Shown here piece by piece: positions 19,997 through 31,496 of a DNA stretch of 64,000 nt (position 1 is its first letter; every line of letters starts with the position of its first letter). A program made the translations under genes and the position numbers. The notes beneath the pieces were generated by a model. The model saw only the letters and a program-made list of their open reading frames with translations. It was not told the DNA's origin and ran no database searches. Origin of the DNA: Camellia lanceoleosa (taxonomy: Eukaryota; Streptophyta; Magnoliopsida; Ericales; Theaceae); assembly GCA_025200525.1 (NCBI GenBank), contig CM045770.1, positions 84,258,899 through 84,322,898 on the forward strand, given 5' to 3'.

Positions 19997-22318
19997 AGAT
20001 TCAACTTTGTTAGCACACACCAAAGCAAAAAATCTTGCCTCACCCACAAACAGGCTTTCCAATCACCAAAAAAAAAAAAAACACTTCTAATTTTGGCATA
20101 ATTTTGGACCATAACCCTTAGTTTTCCATAATAATCTTTCTCAATTTCATAAATCACCGAATCTTCATCAACGGAACCAGAAATCTCTGTTTGTTTCTTG
20201 CCCCACCAAATAAAGCTTATCAAGAACTCATTGCAAAAAATTTAGAAACAAAATTATTTTTTAGACACCAAATATTTTTGTTTCGAAAAGTGTTATTATA
20301 TTTTTAGCAACAAAAATTGAACATTGGTGATGAATTATTATCCTTTTGGGACCAAATTTTTTGTCTTAAAAGATAAACTATTTTGAGACTAAATTATTTT
20401 GTCTCTAAAAGTCTATTTATTAGTAACATTTTTAAAATTTTGTTGTTAAAAACCTTATTTTTGATTTTTTTTAGACAATCTTTTAATGACTATCCTCGTG
20501 ACGATGAAAATCAATCCCTAAATATTTTTGTAACAAAATTTTCACTTTTAAAAATCAAAATATTTAATTTCTAAAATTCTTATATGTTATATATAGTGAC
20601 TAAAACCAAAACCCAAATCAATTAGGGCATAGAAAATTAAGGCATACAATAAACCAAATCCTAAAACAATTACACAAATTTGGGCAAAGATTCTTCCATT
20701 AAAAATGCACTAAAGGAGGAGAGAGAGAGAGACTCTGTTGTCCAGTGGCTACTGCCTAGTCGCTGCTCACCTTTGCTGATAGAAATCGATTTTTTTTTTT
20801 TTAATTTTCACCCAACATTTTATATAATTTAAAATTGAGTCCTGAATTTTTATTTTTTATTTTTTTAGTAAATTACCAATACACTTGAAGTTTAGGGATT
20901 GTTTGGGATAATTTAAATTATTTGACTTTGTACAAAAAAAAATAGAAAAGTGATGCGATCTAAAAAAATTTTAAAAAGTGTGCTAATATCCAACATGCCA
21001 AACAAGCTCTTAGTTAAATATGAATTGTCTCCTTTAATTTTAGAAATTACATGCCTTTTAAATTTTGAATCGCATATCAAATTATCACTTTTATTAATAA
21101 ATCATTAAATCAATTAATAATTTTTAATAATGTCATAAATAAATTCTAATTAAAAATTCAGATAATTTTATTGTTGAATAAAAAAGTAGTTAGGAATTTT
21201 CCTTTTTCTGTTAGTTTTGTTAAATAAAAAATTTTGACAATGAGTATTTGCAATTTTCAAAATAATAAGGAGCAATTCTTATTTTAAATAAATTTCATGG
21301 AGTGTATTTATAATTTATATTTTTTTATGTTACAAATATGATAAATATTCCATCAAGGTTGCAAATTATAATTTGCTTATAATGTGTGTCCTTTATATAT
21401 ATATATATATATATAAATAAATCCTTGCCACCACAACACAATTTTTATTTTTTTTAATTTTCAAATTACTTGCAAATTCAAAATCCAACATGGCGTAAAA
21501 AATAAAAAATAAAAATAAAAACATGGCATAAAATTGTGCTATAGGGCAAAGTAACTAGAGGTAATTTTGGTTAGGATGCTTGGAGAAAATAGAAGTAAAG
21601 AGATCTCTCCTTGCTTGGATAGTTTCAAAAAAAAAAAAAATCATTTAAAACCTTCAGGAATGATAAAAATGATAGAAATCCTATAAACCTTAAATTTTCT
21701 TTATCACAAGTGGAGAAATTTGGTGATATATCAAAATTACATTTTACAATTATAAAAAATTATAATACTTAAATTGTTCTTCTAAATACAAAATAAGTAA
21801 AATAAAATGACACATATGTCCTTTTTATTTATTACTCATCAAAGCAAGATAGTGAGAAATCACAAATTTTTTATCCTCACTTAGTTGAGAAACTAAAAAA
21901 ACAAAAGTTCCTTTCTCACCCCACCATTCAAACAGAAGCTAAAATTGAGGTTGGTGATGAAAATCTGCCAACTGCAGTAATACCTAAATTATTCATTTAA
22001 ACATAAAATAAATAAAATGACACACATATTCTTTTTCATTTATTATTGGGAGAATTACATGTAGGTAAGAGAATGAAAAAATAACGAATACATGAGGAGG
22101 TGAAAGTGACACTTGCACCCTCCACAATATTTCATTTACACTTCACCACAGACATACTTACACCTCTCATGTATTGGTAATTTTTTTTTCTTTCTCCACT
22201 TACAAGTAGTTCCTCCTTTATTATTTATCCAAACAAAATGACAAGAAATTACAATTTTTTTTCCTCACTAAACTATAATAATTTCTTTTTCTTTCTGACC
22301 TTGCTATCTAGACGGAAC
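19997..22318. other. AT-rich spacer between Tat element and LBD gene
   Basis: After the AGATT duplication the pre-insertion sequence resumes. Minus 20002-20223 keeps an open frame of about 75 codons (MISFIWWGKKQ, DSVIYEIEKDYYGKLRVM, FGDWKACLWVRQDFLLW) that I do not recognise; it could be an old exon fragment. The rest holds homopolymers, a TA tract (about 21395-21413) and the repeats listed separately. I see no gene. Confidence 0.5.
20893..21012. mobile_element. 120-bp MITE-like inverted repeat
   Basis: The ends TAGGGATTGTTTGGG and CCAAACAAGCTCTTA are imperfect inverted copies, flanked by GTT on both sides (20890-20892 and 21013-21015). It is related to 23501-23688. Confidence 0.5.
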
Positions 22319-22340
22319 CTAAAATTGAGGTTGGTGGTGA
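21780..22340. repeat. Local duplication including the 3' end of the LBD gene
   Basis: GCTAAAATTGAGGTTGGTG at 21938-21956 repeats the LBD stop-codon region at 22318-22336, and the upstream blocks (TAAAATGACACATAT..CTTTTTATTTATTA) are also repeated. The period is about 380 bp. Confidence 0.55.
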
Positions 22341-22671
22341 GAGCCTGACAACTGCTGATGATGATCCAAGTGAAGTTGTTCTTCTTCTTCTTCTTCTTCT
22401 TCTTCTTGATGATTATGATTTGCATTCATCATCATCCATGGAGGTTGTTGTTGTTGATATTGGTTTTGTTGGTTTACAAGTTGTTGGTGATTATTCATTT
22501 GTTGTTGAGCACAACAAATGGCTATTTGGCATTGAATCTTCAAGTTTGAATTATTTGTTGATGCAATTCAAAAATTGTTTTTGTGCATCCGTAAATTGGG
22601 TCTTCAATTCTTGAACTTGCTTCCATTACCATGCAATCTGCAGCTTCTGCTCGCGATTGGATTGGAAGTTG
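22319..22671 (-). CDS. LBD: LBD exon 2
   Basis: 353 nt, one short of a multiple of three. It contains the end of the LOB domain (R-I-E-D-P-I-Y-G-C) in one frame and a tail with NNHQQLVNQQNQYQQQQPPW, nine Glu codons (a GAA repeat at 22378-22406) and HHQQLSGSHHQPQF in the next. The stop TAG is at 22319-22321. Confidence 0.8.
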
Positions 22672-25600
22672 CTGTTTTCAAAAATCAAAAAGTGAAATAA
22701 ATAAATTTTATATATATAGCTCGAAGAATACAATATTAGGTGAATGAATCGTAGTCACAAACTAATTCTCACTTGCTAAATGTGTCACGAATTGTCGGAA
22801 AATAATTCAGTTAATTGATTTTATTTTTGTAAGGTTTAGGGTTTGTTTGGTTTAGTTTTTAAAAAATTATTCTCTATTTTTTTTTTCTTTACTAAACTTA
22901 ATTGTTAGATGCATCTAATTTAAATGTATCTAATATATATATATATATTATACTAAAAATAAAAATAATAATAATTTTAAAAAGTAGCATTTTTTTTTCT
23001 TTTTTCTTTTTGTATTCAATGAATTTTTTCAAGGTTTTTTTTTTTTATTTACCAATAAATCTCATCTCACAAACAAGTACTCCAATTAGTCCTAAGTATT
23101 TTCTATTAATTTGTCAAGTCCTATTAGTAGAGAGTTTTTTTCCGTACGGTCCTATTTTCGATTTTAATAGTGTTTTGGTGGACATCTATACACTTTTATT
23201 AATGTGATAAGCATGATATGACATTTTAATGTGACAAATATTAATGTGACATTTCAACGTGGTGAGTATGATATGACACTCTAAAAAAATTAAAAATTTC
23301 TTATTATATTTTTTCTAAATATAACATGTGACATTCCAACGTGGCAACTAAAAATTTTCTACTGTACTTTTCTCAAATATAACAACGTGACTGGTACGAT
23401 GTGATATTCCAAAAAAATAAAAATTTCTTAATGTACTTTTCCCAAATGTAACATGTGGCAATCCAACGTGAGGAGTATGATATGATATTAAAGAATTTCT
23501 TAGGGGTTGTTTGAGATGATTTAAATAAGTGTACTTTTTGACTTTTTATGAAATATGGATTAGATTTGGATTGGGTTTGAAGTGATGTGTTAGAGATGTG
23601 ATGTGACTTAAATAAGATAATGTGACTTAAATAGGATAGTGACTTTTTGACTTTTTGAATTTTTCCAAACATGCCAAACTAGCCCTTAGTATACTTTTTC
23701 TAAATGTGACACTTCAATATAACAGACAAATGAGTTATTGCACATCCAAAAAGACTAAATGGATCATAAAAAAAAAATAAGGGACTATATAGATCACATA
23801 TCCAAAATATGAGACTTATTGGTTAATCTTTCTTTTTTATATATATATTTTACATTTTGAGTTAATAATAATAAATAAATAAAAAGTTAAATAAAATATG
23901 AAAAAGATTCATTACAAATAAAAAGTACAAAAAACATAAAATCACAAAATGAAATTCAATAGACAGTGGTCTTATTTCGTGCATTTTATAGCAAAAGTTA
24001 AAAAAAATTCCTTCTTTAACTTTTAAATAATTAATATTTTTATTTATTTAAATTGTTTTTATTAATAAATTATAAACAAAAATTATATCAAATAATTTGA
24101 CACAAATTTCAAAAATTAAAATAAATTATAATCAACTTTAACAAAGTTGTCCTTTGTCAATAAAACTATTTTAATAATTTTTTTAACCATTTTAGCTTGA
24201 GGCTAAAAAATTTGTTTGCGTTAGCTTTTTTTACTTTTGTGAGAGAGAAAGTAAAATAATTATAATTTAAATGTCATATTTTATCTTATTAATTTTTTTA
24301 ACTTATTTTATCTTTTAATGACTAATTTAACTACAATTTTTTTGCTAAACAAAGCCAAGAGAGAGAATGTTTCCTCACACATATTTTTCATGACTTGTGC
24401 ACTGAAAATGGACTGACCTCTCATGGTATTATGTTTTTTTTAAAACAATAATGTGATTATTAATTATGTTTTTAACTTAACGCATAATACTATTTCAACT
24501 ACAATTTTTTTTTTTGGAAGTGTTTACATTCAAATAAAAACCGCAGTCTGTAATAACATTTGGGGTTAATTTTTTTAATGACTTTTTTGTTGAGTTTTTT
24601 ATTTTTATTTTTAATACTCTTTTTTTTAATGACATTTTTTTCATTTTTAATACTCTTTTTTTTTCTTTTTCTTTTTTTTACGTTTAGATTCGTCTATACA
24701 AGGTAGGTCTAAAAAGTAAACAAAAATTAGACATATAATTTAAATAAAAAAAACTATAAAATAAAATAAAAAATAAATATAACTTTTTAACTATATGCCA
24801 AACTTATTATATATCTATTGATATACAAATTATAATATGTGATTGTTATTGGAATTTATCAAATGATGAAATCAACATTTTGAGTTGTTTTGGAAAGATA
24901 GTTAAAAATTAACTTTTTTACTTTTTTTTAACATTTTTTTAAAAAATGTGTAAAAAATGTGAGATAATGTGATCTAAAATAGATTAAAAGCTGAAAGATA
25001 ACTTTTAACTATCTTTTCAAAACAGCCCTTTATTATTTATTTTGGATGATGTTAAATGAATGTCACTTACACACAATCATGCATATAGTTCTAAAAAACA
25101 ATCACTCGGTTTGGTTTTCATTTTCAAAATTCACTTTTAAAAAAAAATTACTTTTCCGTTTTCTATATTTTTTTATTTTCATTGAATTTTTTAATATTTT
25201 AAGTAATTTTTTAAAATTTTTAGACACACTTAGCGTAAATACACTTAAAAAGTATAATATTTATGAAAAAAAAATTAAATTCACTAAATACCAAAAATAC
25301 AAAAAAAATACAAAAATTCAATATATTTTTATATTTTTGTGTATTTATTAACTTTTTACAATTTTTTTTTATAAATATTTTACTATTTAGATACATCAAG
25401 GTGCATATAAAAAAGTAAAAAAATTACTTAAAATTTTAAAAATATTCACTAAAAACAAACAAAAAAACAAAAAATAAACTACTCAATTTCTAAAAAATTG
25501 AATTCAAAAAATTAAAACCAAACACACTGAATAAAATTTGCTAATCATTTTTATATTATCTTATAACATGTGATTGTTATTATTGAGATTTATCAAATGG

Positions 25601-26563
25601 TGAAATAGACCTCTGTTATTTTTGTTTTTTGTTTTTTGGATGGGGTGAAATGGACGTTATTTACACAAACAATCATGTATATAGCTCTGAAAAACAATAA
25701 AAGCATACTAATCATTTATATATTATCTTGTGAAGTCATTTAGGTCAAGTTTGGGAAGTCTTAAAAAAGTTAAAAAGTCAAAAAGTTACTCAAAAAGTTA
25801 AAAAATTATCACTATTTACCAAAAGTTAACAATTACGGCTGCATAACTCCCAATTCTAATTTTCCTCTACAAACCAATTTTTACAATTTTTTATTACACA
25901 TTTTTCCATAAAAAGTCAAAAAGTTAACCCAAACATTCATATTTTCAACCTTAACTTTTTAGTCTAAAAAGACAAAAAGTGCACTATTTCATCTAAAAAA
26001 GTCAATTCAGTATTAAAAAGAATAGCCAATTTAATAACTCCCTTGGCTGTAATAAAAAAGAAAAAAAAAAATTTCTAACATTCTTCTAAGAAACTGAAGG
26101 TGAATATTAATTATGATTAACAATGCTATATACACATAATTTATACATTAAAAAAATACTTAAGACATATGTAATTTAGATTTTTTTTATGATGTGATGC
26201 AATGTAATGTGAATTTCACCATATATCAATCTACTTATTAACTTTGTGAATATTTTTATGGTACATAAATTATGCCTACGTATGTTTACTGGTTATGATT
26301 CACTTAATAAATGTGTTATTTTAACTTATGTGGAAAAGTAAAAACATATCTAGAAATTTTAAAAATGGCTAAGAAAATCACAAATAATATCATGATTTGT
26401 TTGTTACCTCTAACATCATAGTAACATTGCTTGTTCCGAAAATCTTATGAACACAGGCAAATCTCTCTACATTATTAGCTGGGAAATACAGTGCCAAAAC
26501 GCAATCTTGAGAGCATCTTCTCCTTAGAAATTTGCAGGCTGCACACCTGGTCGAATTAGACAT
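22319..26563 (-). CDS. LBD: LBD (LOB-domain) transcription factor, two exons, one-base frameshift
   Basis: A plant-specific DNA-binding protein of the AS2/LOB family; members act in lateral organ, root and boundary development. Exon 1 (26408-26563, 52 codons) starts MSNSTRCAACKFLRRRC and has the full zinc-like C-block CX2CX6CX3C, then the GAS-block start (NNVERFACVHKIFGTSNV). The donor GAG|GTAACA and the acceptor ..AACAG|CAACTT join MMLE to QLP, the usual intron site. Exon 2 (22319-22671) gives LPIQSRAEAADCMVMEASSR and the invariant DPIYGC, then FELHQQIIQ. At about 22542 one base is missing relative to the open frame that continues to a Gln/Asn-rich and poly-Glu tail ending at 22319. With one more base the protein would be about 169 residues, normal for class I LBDs. 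I cannot tell a real pseudogene from a base error. Confidence 0.85.
23501..23688. mobile_element. 188-bp MITE-like inverted repeat in the LBD intron
   Basis: The ends TAGGGGTTGTTTGAG and GCCAAACTAGCCCTTA are inverted copies, and internal GACTTTTTGACTTTTT occurs near both ends. No clear target duplication is visible. Same end type as 20893-21012. Confidence 0.45.
24882..25030. mobile_element. ~150-bp inverted-repeat element in the LBD intron
   Basis: GAGTTGTTTTGGAAAGATAG and its inverted partner CTATCTTTTCAAAACAGCCC form ~25-bp arms separated by about 100 bp. The exact borders are uncertain. Confidence 0.4.
25103..25529. mobile_element. 427-bp foldback MITE in the LBD intron
   Basis: The ends CACTCGGTTTGGTTTTCA and TTAAAACCAAACACACTG are inverted, and the palindrome continues through most of the element (TTTTTAGTGAA-type words mirrored on both sides). 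AAT flanks both ends (25100-25102 and 25530-25532). It is related to 29004-29438. Confidence 0.6.
26408..26563 (-). CDS. LBD: LBD exon 1
   Basis: 156 nt, 52 codons, ATG at 26561-26563. All four cysteines of CX2CX6CX3C are present (CAACKFLRRRCSQDC), followed by VLALYFPANN. No stop or shift is visible. Confidence 0.88.
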
Positions 26564-26618
26564 TGCCTGATTTTGCTAGAATCTATGAAAGATTTTCTCC
26601 ATAATCTCTAAAATCAAA

Positions 26619-26627
26619 TTTATATAC
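26619..26627 (-). promoter_or_regulatory. Candidate TATA box of the LBD gene
   Basis: The minus strand reads GTATATAAA about 55-60 bp upstream of the ATG, leaving a short leader. Confidence 0.4.
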
Positions 26628-27643
26628 TAAATGATTTTGTTTAGATTGCTATGATTTTGAATGTCAGAGTGATCTTTATATGAGATTTGCATAGAATTGA
26701 AAGAGTTCTAATTTTGGAAGGTGATAACGGCTAGATTTTTTGAAAAATTGGTTGAGCAAAAGAATGAATTTAGAAGAGTGGAAGCATAATAATGTTTCCT
26801 TGATTAAACAATTTAGGTCAATTCTCTTCTTTTTCTTTTATTTTTTCTTTTTCATTTTTAATTGCCACCCACGGAAACATTAAATAAAATATTTCTCAAG
26901 TAAGCAATTTTTTCCCAAAAAATAAAAGTTAAATTGTTTTCTTGATGTTCCTTTCTAGACTAGGACCCTTCTTGCGTGAATATTCTTTTTATAGATATTT
27001 TAAGATCTATTTTATACTCCAATGTATTGTCGGATGTGCAATATATTAAGCCTTATGACTTTTCATAAAAAAAAAAAATCTAATTCATGTAGTATTAATC
27101 CAAACTTCAATAAGAAAACCTGGAAAGTTTAGTTTAGATCAATAATTTATAATAAAAATAACAAACCTTAATATTTTATAAAAATATACAAACACTCCTT
27201 AACATTTTCAATATATTATAGAAATCCCCTTGATATTTGAAAATTGTATCAGTTACATCCTTTTTTGCAAATCAAGTTGATTCCATTTACACTACAAAAT
27301 TAACTTATTACACCCATTTTCTAATTATATTTCTTCAAAATTTTGATTTTACCTCTTTTACATCCATCATAATTCCAAACACACTTTGATCTTTACACTT
27401 GACATTTCAAACTCTAACTATATACATCTCTACTCCAATTGCCACCTCCTCAACTCCGGCCACCAACTCCTGGCCCTCCCCTACCACAATGAAGGAATGA
27501 ATGTATTTATAAGCTCTCAAAATAAAATAAAAAAAATCAAAAGCAAGAAATTAAATCTTGGTTTTGACAAAATTACCCCTCTTCTTTTTCCTCATCATTT
27601 TCCATCTACTTTTTTCCTCTTTGATTCTCTACCGTTGACTATG

Positions 27644-27875
27644 GCAAATCCTTCCATTTCTATCCCAACCCTTCACTCACCCTCCCCATTAACCCATCCC
27701 TTTTCACATCCTTCATTGCCTCTCATTTTGAATCCTTAGCTATGACAACTACCTCAATTGCAAATCCTTCCATTTCTATCCAAACCCTTCACTCACCCTC
27801 CCCATTAACCCATCCTTTTTCACACCTTCATTGCCTCTCATTTTGAAACCTTAGCTATGACAACCACCTCAATCA
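27644..27875 (+). repeat. 116-bp tandem duplication
   Basis: GCAAATCCTTCCATTTCTAT starts at 27644 and again at 27760. The whole unit, through TTAGCTATGACAAC, is repeated with few changes, so the duplication is recent. Confidence 0.85.
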
Positions 27876-28460
27876 CTCCCGTCGTCTTCATTTACCACCT
27901 TACACCTAAAAGTAAGAACTATGTATGTTATAAGAGAAAACTATACTCCATGAAAATAATAATTGTGGTTGGTATAAATGTGGAGTATGTAAGTGACGAC
28001 AACCTCTCCAACTGTCTCTTTGCCATTCTAGATCTCCTCATTTTTACAGTCGTCACCTTTATCCCCCTTGCAACCCCACATCAAAAAAAAAAAACTGAAG
28101 TATAACGGTGATACCATGTCAATAGTATCACCATCCAATCATTTGTTGTTTTACATCTCATGTATATGTGGTAAGGTAGTGGTACCTAGAAATGAGATTA
28201 ACTCTCCACATCATCTAATTTTATTATTTATTGATGATATTACCATTACACTGAATTTTTACTCCACATCCACCCCTTCAAAATTCCTAGACTTGCCACA
28301 CCTTTTCACACCCCAATTGTCATCATATCCTTGGCGGATGAGATGAAAAAAAAAAAAAAAAAAGAAAGAAAGAGAGAAAATGAAAAGAAAATGAGCAATT
28401 TTTGGATATTTTATGTTTTTCATTTTTTTTTTTCCATTTACATATAAGTGGTATAATTTT

Positions 28461-28878
28461 AAAATAATTATATTATGGGTGAATTTTTTTTTTTTTTTTT
28501 TTTACAAGTCTAATTAAAAAATATACATGTGTACTATACATAAGAAATTTGCACCACCACAAAAATAAAATTATTTTCTCACTTTAAAATGTAATTTTCC
28601 TTATATTCAGTGACCATTTGGAAAATTACTAAATAAGCAGTTTTTTTTTTGTTTATAGGTGAATTTTTTAAAATAATTATATTATGGGTTATTTTTTTTT
28701 ACAAGTCTAACATTTAGAAAAAACTTGAACCCAGCATTAAAATATAAATATATACTATACAGAAGAAATTTACACTACCACAAATAAAATTATTTTATCA
28801 CTTTGAAATGTAATTTCCCCTATATTTAATGATCGTTTGGGAAATTACTAAATAAGCAGTTTAATTATTTATGAGTTA
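28461..28878. repeat. ~209-bp tandem duplication
   Basis: AAAATAATTATATTATGGGT, an ACAAGTCTAA block, ACACTACCACAAATAAAATT-type sequence and GGGAAATTACTAAATAAGCA recur with a 209-bp offset (28461 and 28670). The copies are diverged. Confidence 0.75.
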
Positions 28879-29003
28879 ATTACTTAAAAAATTTATTTAC
28901 AAATGTTATGGTAGTTTAGATCTTATTTAAGATTTTTTGAACCAATAAGTCCTATTTAGTAAAATAGAGAATATTATCAGTTTTTCTCAATTTTTAAAAC
29001 TAA

Positions 29004-29438
29004 CACTGTGTTTGGTTTGAGTTTTCTGGATTAAGTTTTTTGAAAACTGAGTTTTTTGGTTTTCGTATTCTTTTGTTTTTAGTGAATATTTTTAAAATTT
29101 TAAACATTTTTTTTACTTTTTTAGATGCATCTTAGTTAGATGTATCTAAAAAGTAAAAAATTTGTGAAAAAATATTTTAAGAAATTAATAAATACATAAA
29201 AATACAAAAAATGTACTGAATTCTTGTATTTTTTTTGTATTTTTGGTATTTAGTGAATTTTTAAAAGATTTTTTTTTAAATTTTTTTACTTTTTAGGTGT
29301 ATTTATGTTAGGTGTGTCTAAAAAGTAAAAAAATTACTTAAAATATTAAAAAAATTCAGTAAAAACAAAAAAACACGGAAAATAAGAGTGTAGAATTTTC
29401 TGAAAAGTGTTTTCTGAAAACTCAAAACAAGCACAGTG
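29004..29438. mobile_element. 435-bp foldback MITE
   Basis: The ends CACTGTGTTTGGTTTGAG and CTCAAAACAAGCACAGTG are inverted, and the mirror symmetry (AGATGCATCTTAG..GTGTGTCTAAAAAGTAAA) extends inward. Flanks TAA and GTA are not a clean duplication. Same family type as 25103-25529. Confidence 0.6.
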
Positions 29439-30577
29439 GTATTATCAATTTTGTATAGTAATATTCCAGATAATTGTTTCACTAACCGATGAAAAAAACA
29501 AAGCATGAGATTAAACGATTTTGTCGTTCTACTTATTGGTTTGATTTAACTACCCAATAAAACTGAGAACATTATCAATTTTTTTTCAGTTTTAAAACTA
29601 AGCACATTATCAGGTTTTTTTATTTTTTATTTTTTATTTTCAGTTTTGCATATCAATATTCCATTATCATGCTCCTTTAAAAACACAAAATTTTTAATTT
29701 TACACAAAAAAATAATTCAATTTTGCACATAATTTTTTTTTATTATTTTTGTCAATTTGAAAGTTGATGTTTTAAAGTTTTAAAAATCAAAATAAATGTC
29801 AAATTATCATACTTCTTTATAGATAATCATAACTGATAAACAATCATTATTTGAAGAGTAATTCTAAATATTAAAAATTTAATATAACTTAAAAATCTAA
29901 AAATTTTAATTAAAACTTAATAGAGTATAAAAATTCATAAATTAAAACTTATATATGAATACCCCTTTATTTATTTATTAAAAGTTACCACATTACTCCT
30001 TTATTTTTTTACACAGCTACTACTATTTTAAAAAGCTGAAAACGCTAGATTGATTTCTACCTTTTTCATTCCCATAATACCCTTCACTTATAACCACAAT
30101 CAGCAACCACGTTGTCCTAGAAAACTGAACGGTTGCTATCGACAAAAGGCACCATTGATATGAAGCACTGTTTGGCTTTGTTTCGCCAATTGAAAAGCAA
30201 CAGACTCAACACCAAAAGTCATAACAAATACAAAGGGTTGTTTGCCTTTGTTTTCCCAATTAAAAAACATTACAAATACAAAGGGTTGTTTGCCTTTATT
30301 TTCCAAATTAAAAAACAAGAAACTCAACACCAATGAATAAAAAACACTCGATTGCAATAGCCCAAAAAAAATAAAAACAATTGGTTTTACAAAAAGAAAA
30401 AAATGATAAAAACAATACATTTTGGTCTGAAATCAGAACGAACAAAAACAACATAGTGGTTAGTCATTGAAAAACGATCCACTATGTTCTGAAATCCCAA
30501 AAAGTCATCTCCCAAACCATTTGCAATCTATAGACAGTGCTCAGTTTACTATTGACAGACACTTCTACAGTACAATA
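29439..30577. other. AT-rich spacer with a short tandem repeat
   Basis: A ~48-bp unit (ACAAATACAAAGGGTTGTTT) occurs at 30224 and 30272, with a diverged third copy before it. Nothing else is identifiable. Confidence 0.5.
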
Positions 30578-30650
30578 CACTATTAGAAATTTGATTTTTT
30601 TACGTTTATTTTTTTTTGCGACGGATTATTTAACGGTCGCAAAAAATCAT
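30578..30650 (+). repeat. Left terminal and sub-terminal repeats of the CACTA element
   Basis: CACTATTAGAAAT, then TTGCGACGG and AACGGTCGCAAAA, two oppositely oriented sub-terminal motifs. Confidence 0.7.
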
Positions 30651-30740
30651 TTTTAAACATCAAAAACTTATTTTACCATCTCATTTTTCTGTCCCAATCG
30701 TGTTCTTCAAAAAATAAAAATAAATAAAAATCAGTATTTA

Positions 30741-30975
30741 TTTCCCAAATCTGAGCTCTCTTTCTCTCCCTCTCAATTCCCCTCCCTTTTTTTTCCTTAT
30801 TTCCCAAATCTGAGCTCTCTCTTTCTCTCCCTCTCAAAATCTGTCTCTCGCTCGAGTCTCGCTCGAATCTCACAGCCTCTCTCACTCGAATTTGTCGCTC
30901 TAATCTCTCGCTCAAATCTGTCGATCGATTCAACTTTCTCAATTCCACAACTGTTGAAGATTTCATAATCGGTAA
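30741..30975 (+). other. Leader-like CT-rich segment in the CACTA element
   Basis: TCTCTCCCTCTC-rich sequence with a repeated block (TTTCCCAAATCTGAGCTCTC at about 30748 and 30799) ends at a donor-like ATAATCGGTAAGCC (about 30964). It resembles a captured 5' UTR and first donor; its gene is unknown. The long minus-strand frame over it is low-complexity. Confidence 0.4.
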
Positions 30976-31496
30976 GCCTAAACACATCTTCATCGATTCT
31001 CTTGATGCAGTTCGACTTTTGATTTTCATTCACAGATGATCATAGCAACCTATATATAAATTTCCTTTGTCTACTTATCTTCACTTTTGTGGATCGATGC
31101 GGAATTATGATCCAGAGAGTTTGAATCTGAAATGATTTTTTTCTACATTTAGAATTAATTTCTCTAGTGTTGCAACCTAGATATGAATTTCATTGTCTGC
31201 TTGTCTTCATTGTTTGTGGATCAAATTCTGGAATGTATATTCCTCTTCCTGATATATATGAATATATATACAACAAAACATGCAATTAGGTATGAGAAGT
31301 GAACGGATGAAGCAGAAGTACCTAAAGAGTTTTATAGCAATCATAACTATTAGGCAATGAATCAGCTATGAACCAAAATGTGCGAATTAGTCTGTGCACT
31401 TGATTTTCATTCCTATTAATATACTTGATTTTCATTCCTATAAATATACTTGAGTGTATTAGTCTAGGCTGATAAATATCTAAATTCTTTTTGCAG

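Larger units (their letters stand above)
22672..26407 (-). other. Large LBD intron filled with small transposons
   Basis: Bounded by GTAACA (26407 side) and a ..TTTTGAAAACAG acceptor (22672 side). LBD introns at this site are usually far shorter. The interior is very AT-rich; at least three inverted-repeat elements are visible (23501-23688, 24882-25030, 25103-25529), with no coding frame. Confidence 0.75.
26628..29003. other. Upstream region of LBD and AT-rich spacer
   Basis: No recognised gene. The plus strand at 27641-27739 has a short open frame MANPSISIPTLHSPSPLTHP, part of a duplicated segment. Homopolymer runs occur at 28342-28360 and 28485-28503. Confidence 0.5.

Noticed and set aside
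27386..28346. Short plus-strand frames in 27.4-28.3 kb as a gene
   Set aside because: Low-complexity Pro/Ser-rich peptides over a 116-bp tandem duplication, with no splice or family support.
30673..31029. 118-codon minus-strand frame, Arg/Glu-rich
   Set aside because: It is the complement of a CT-rich leader-like segment; low complexity and no family resemblance.
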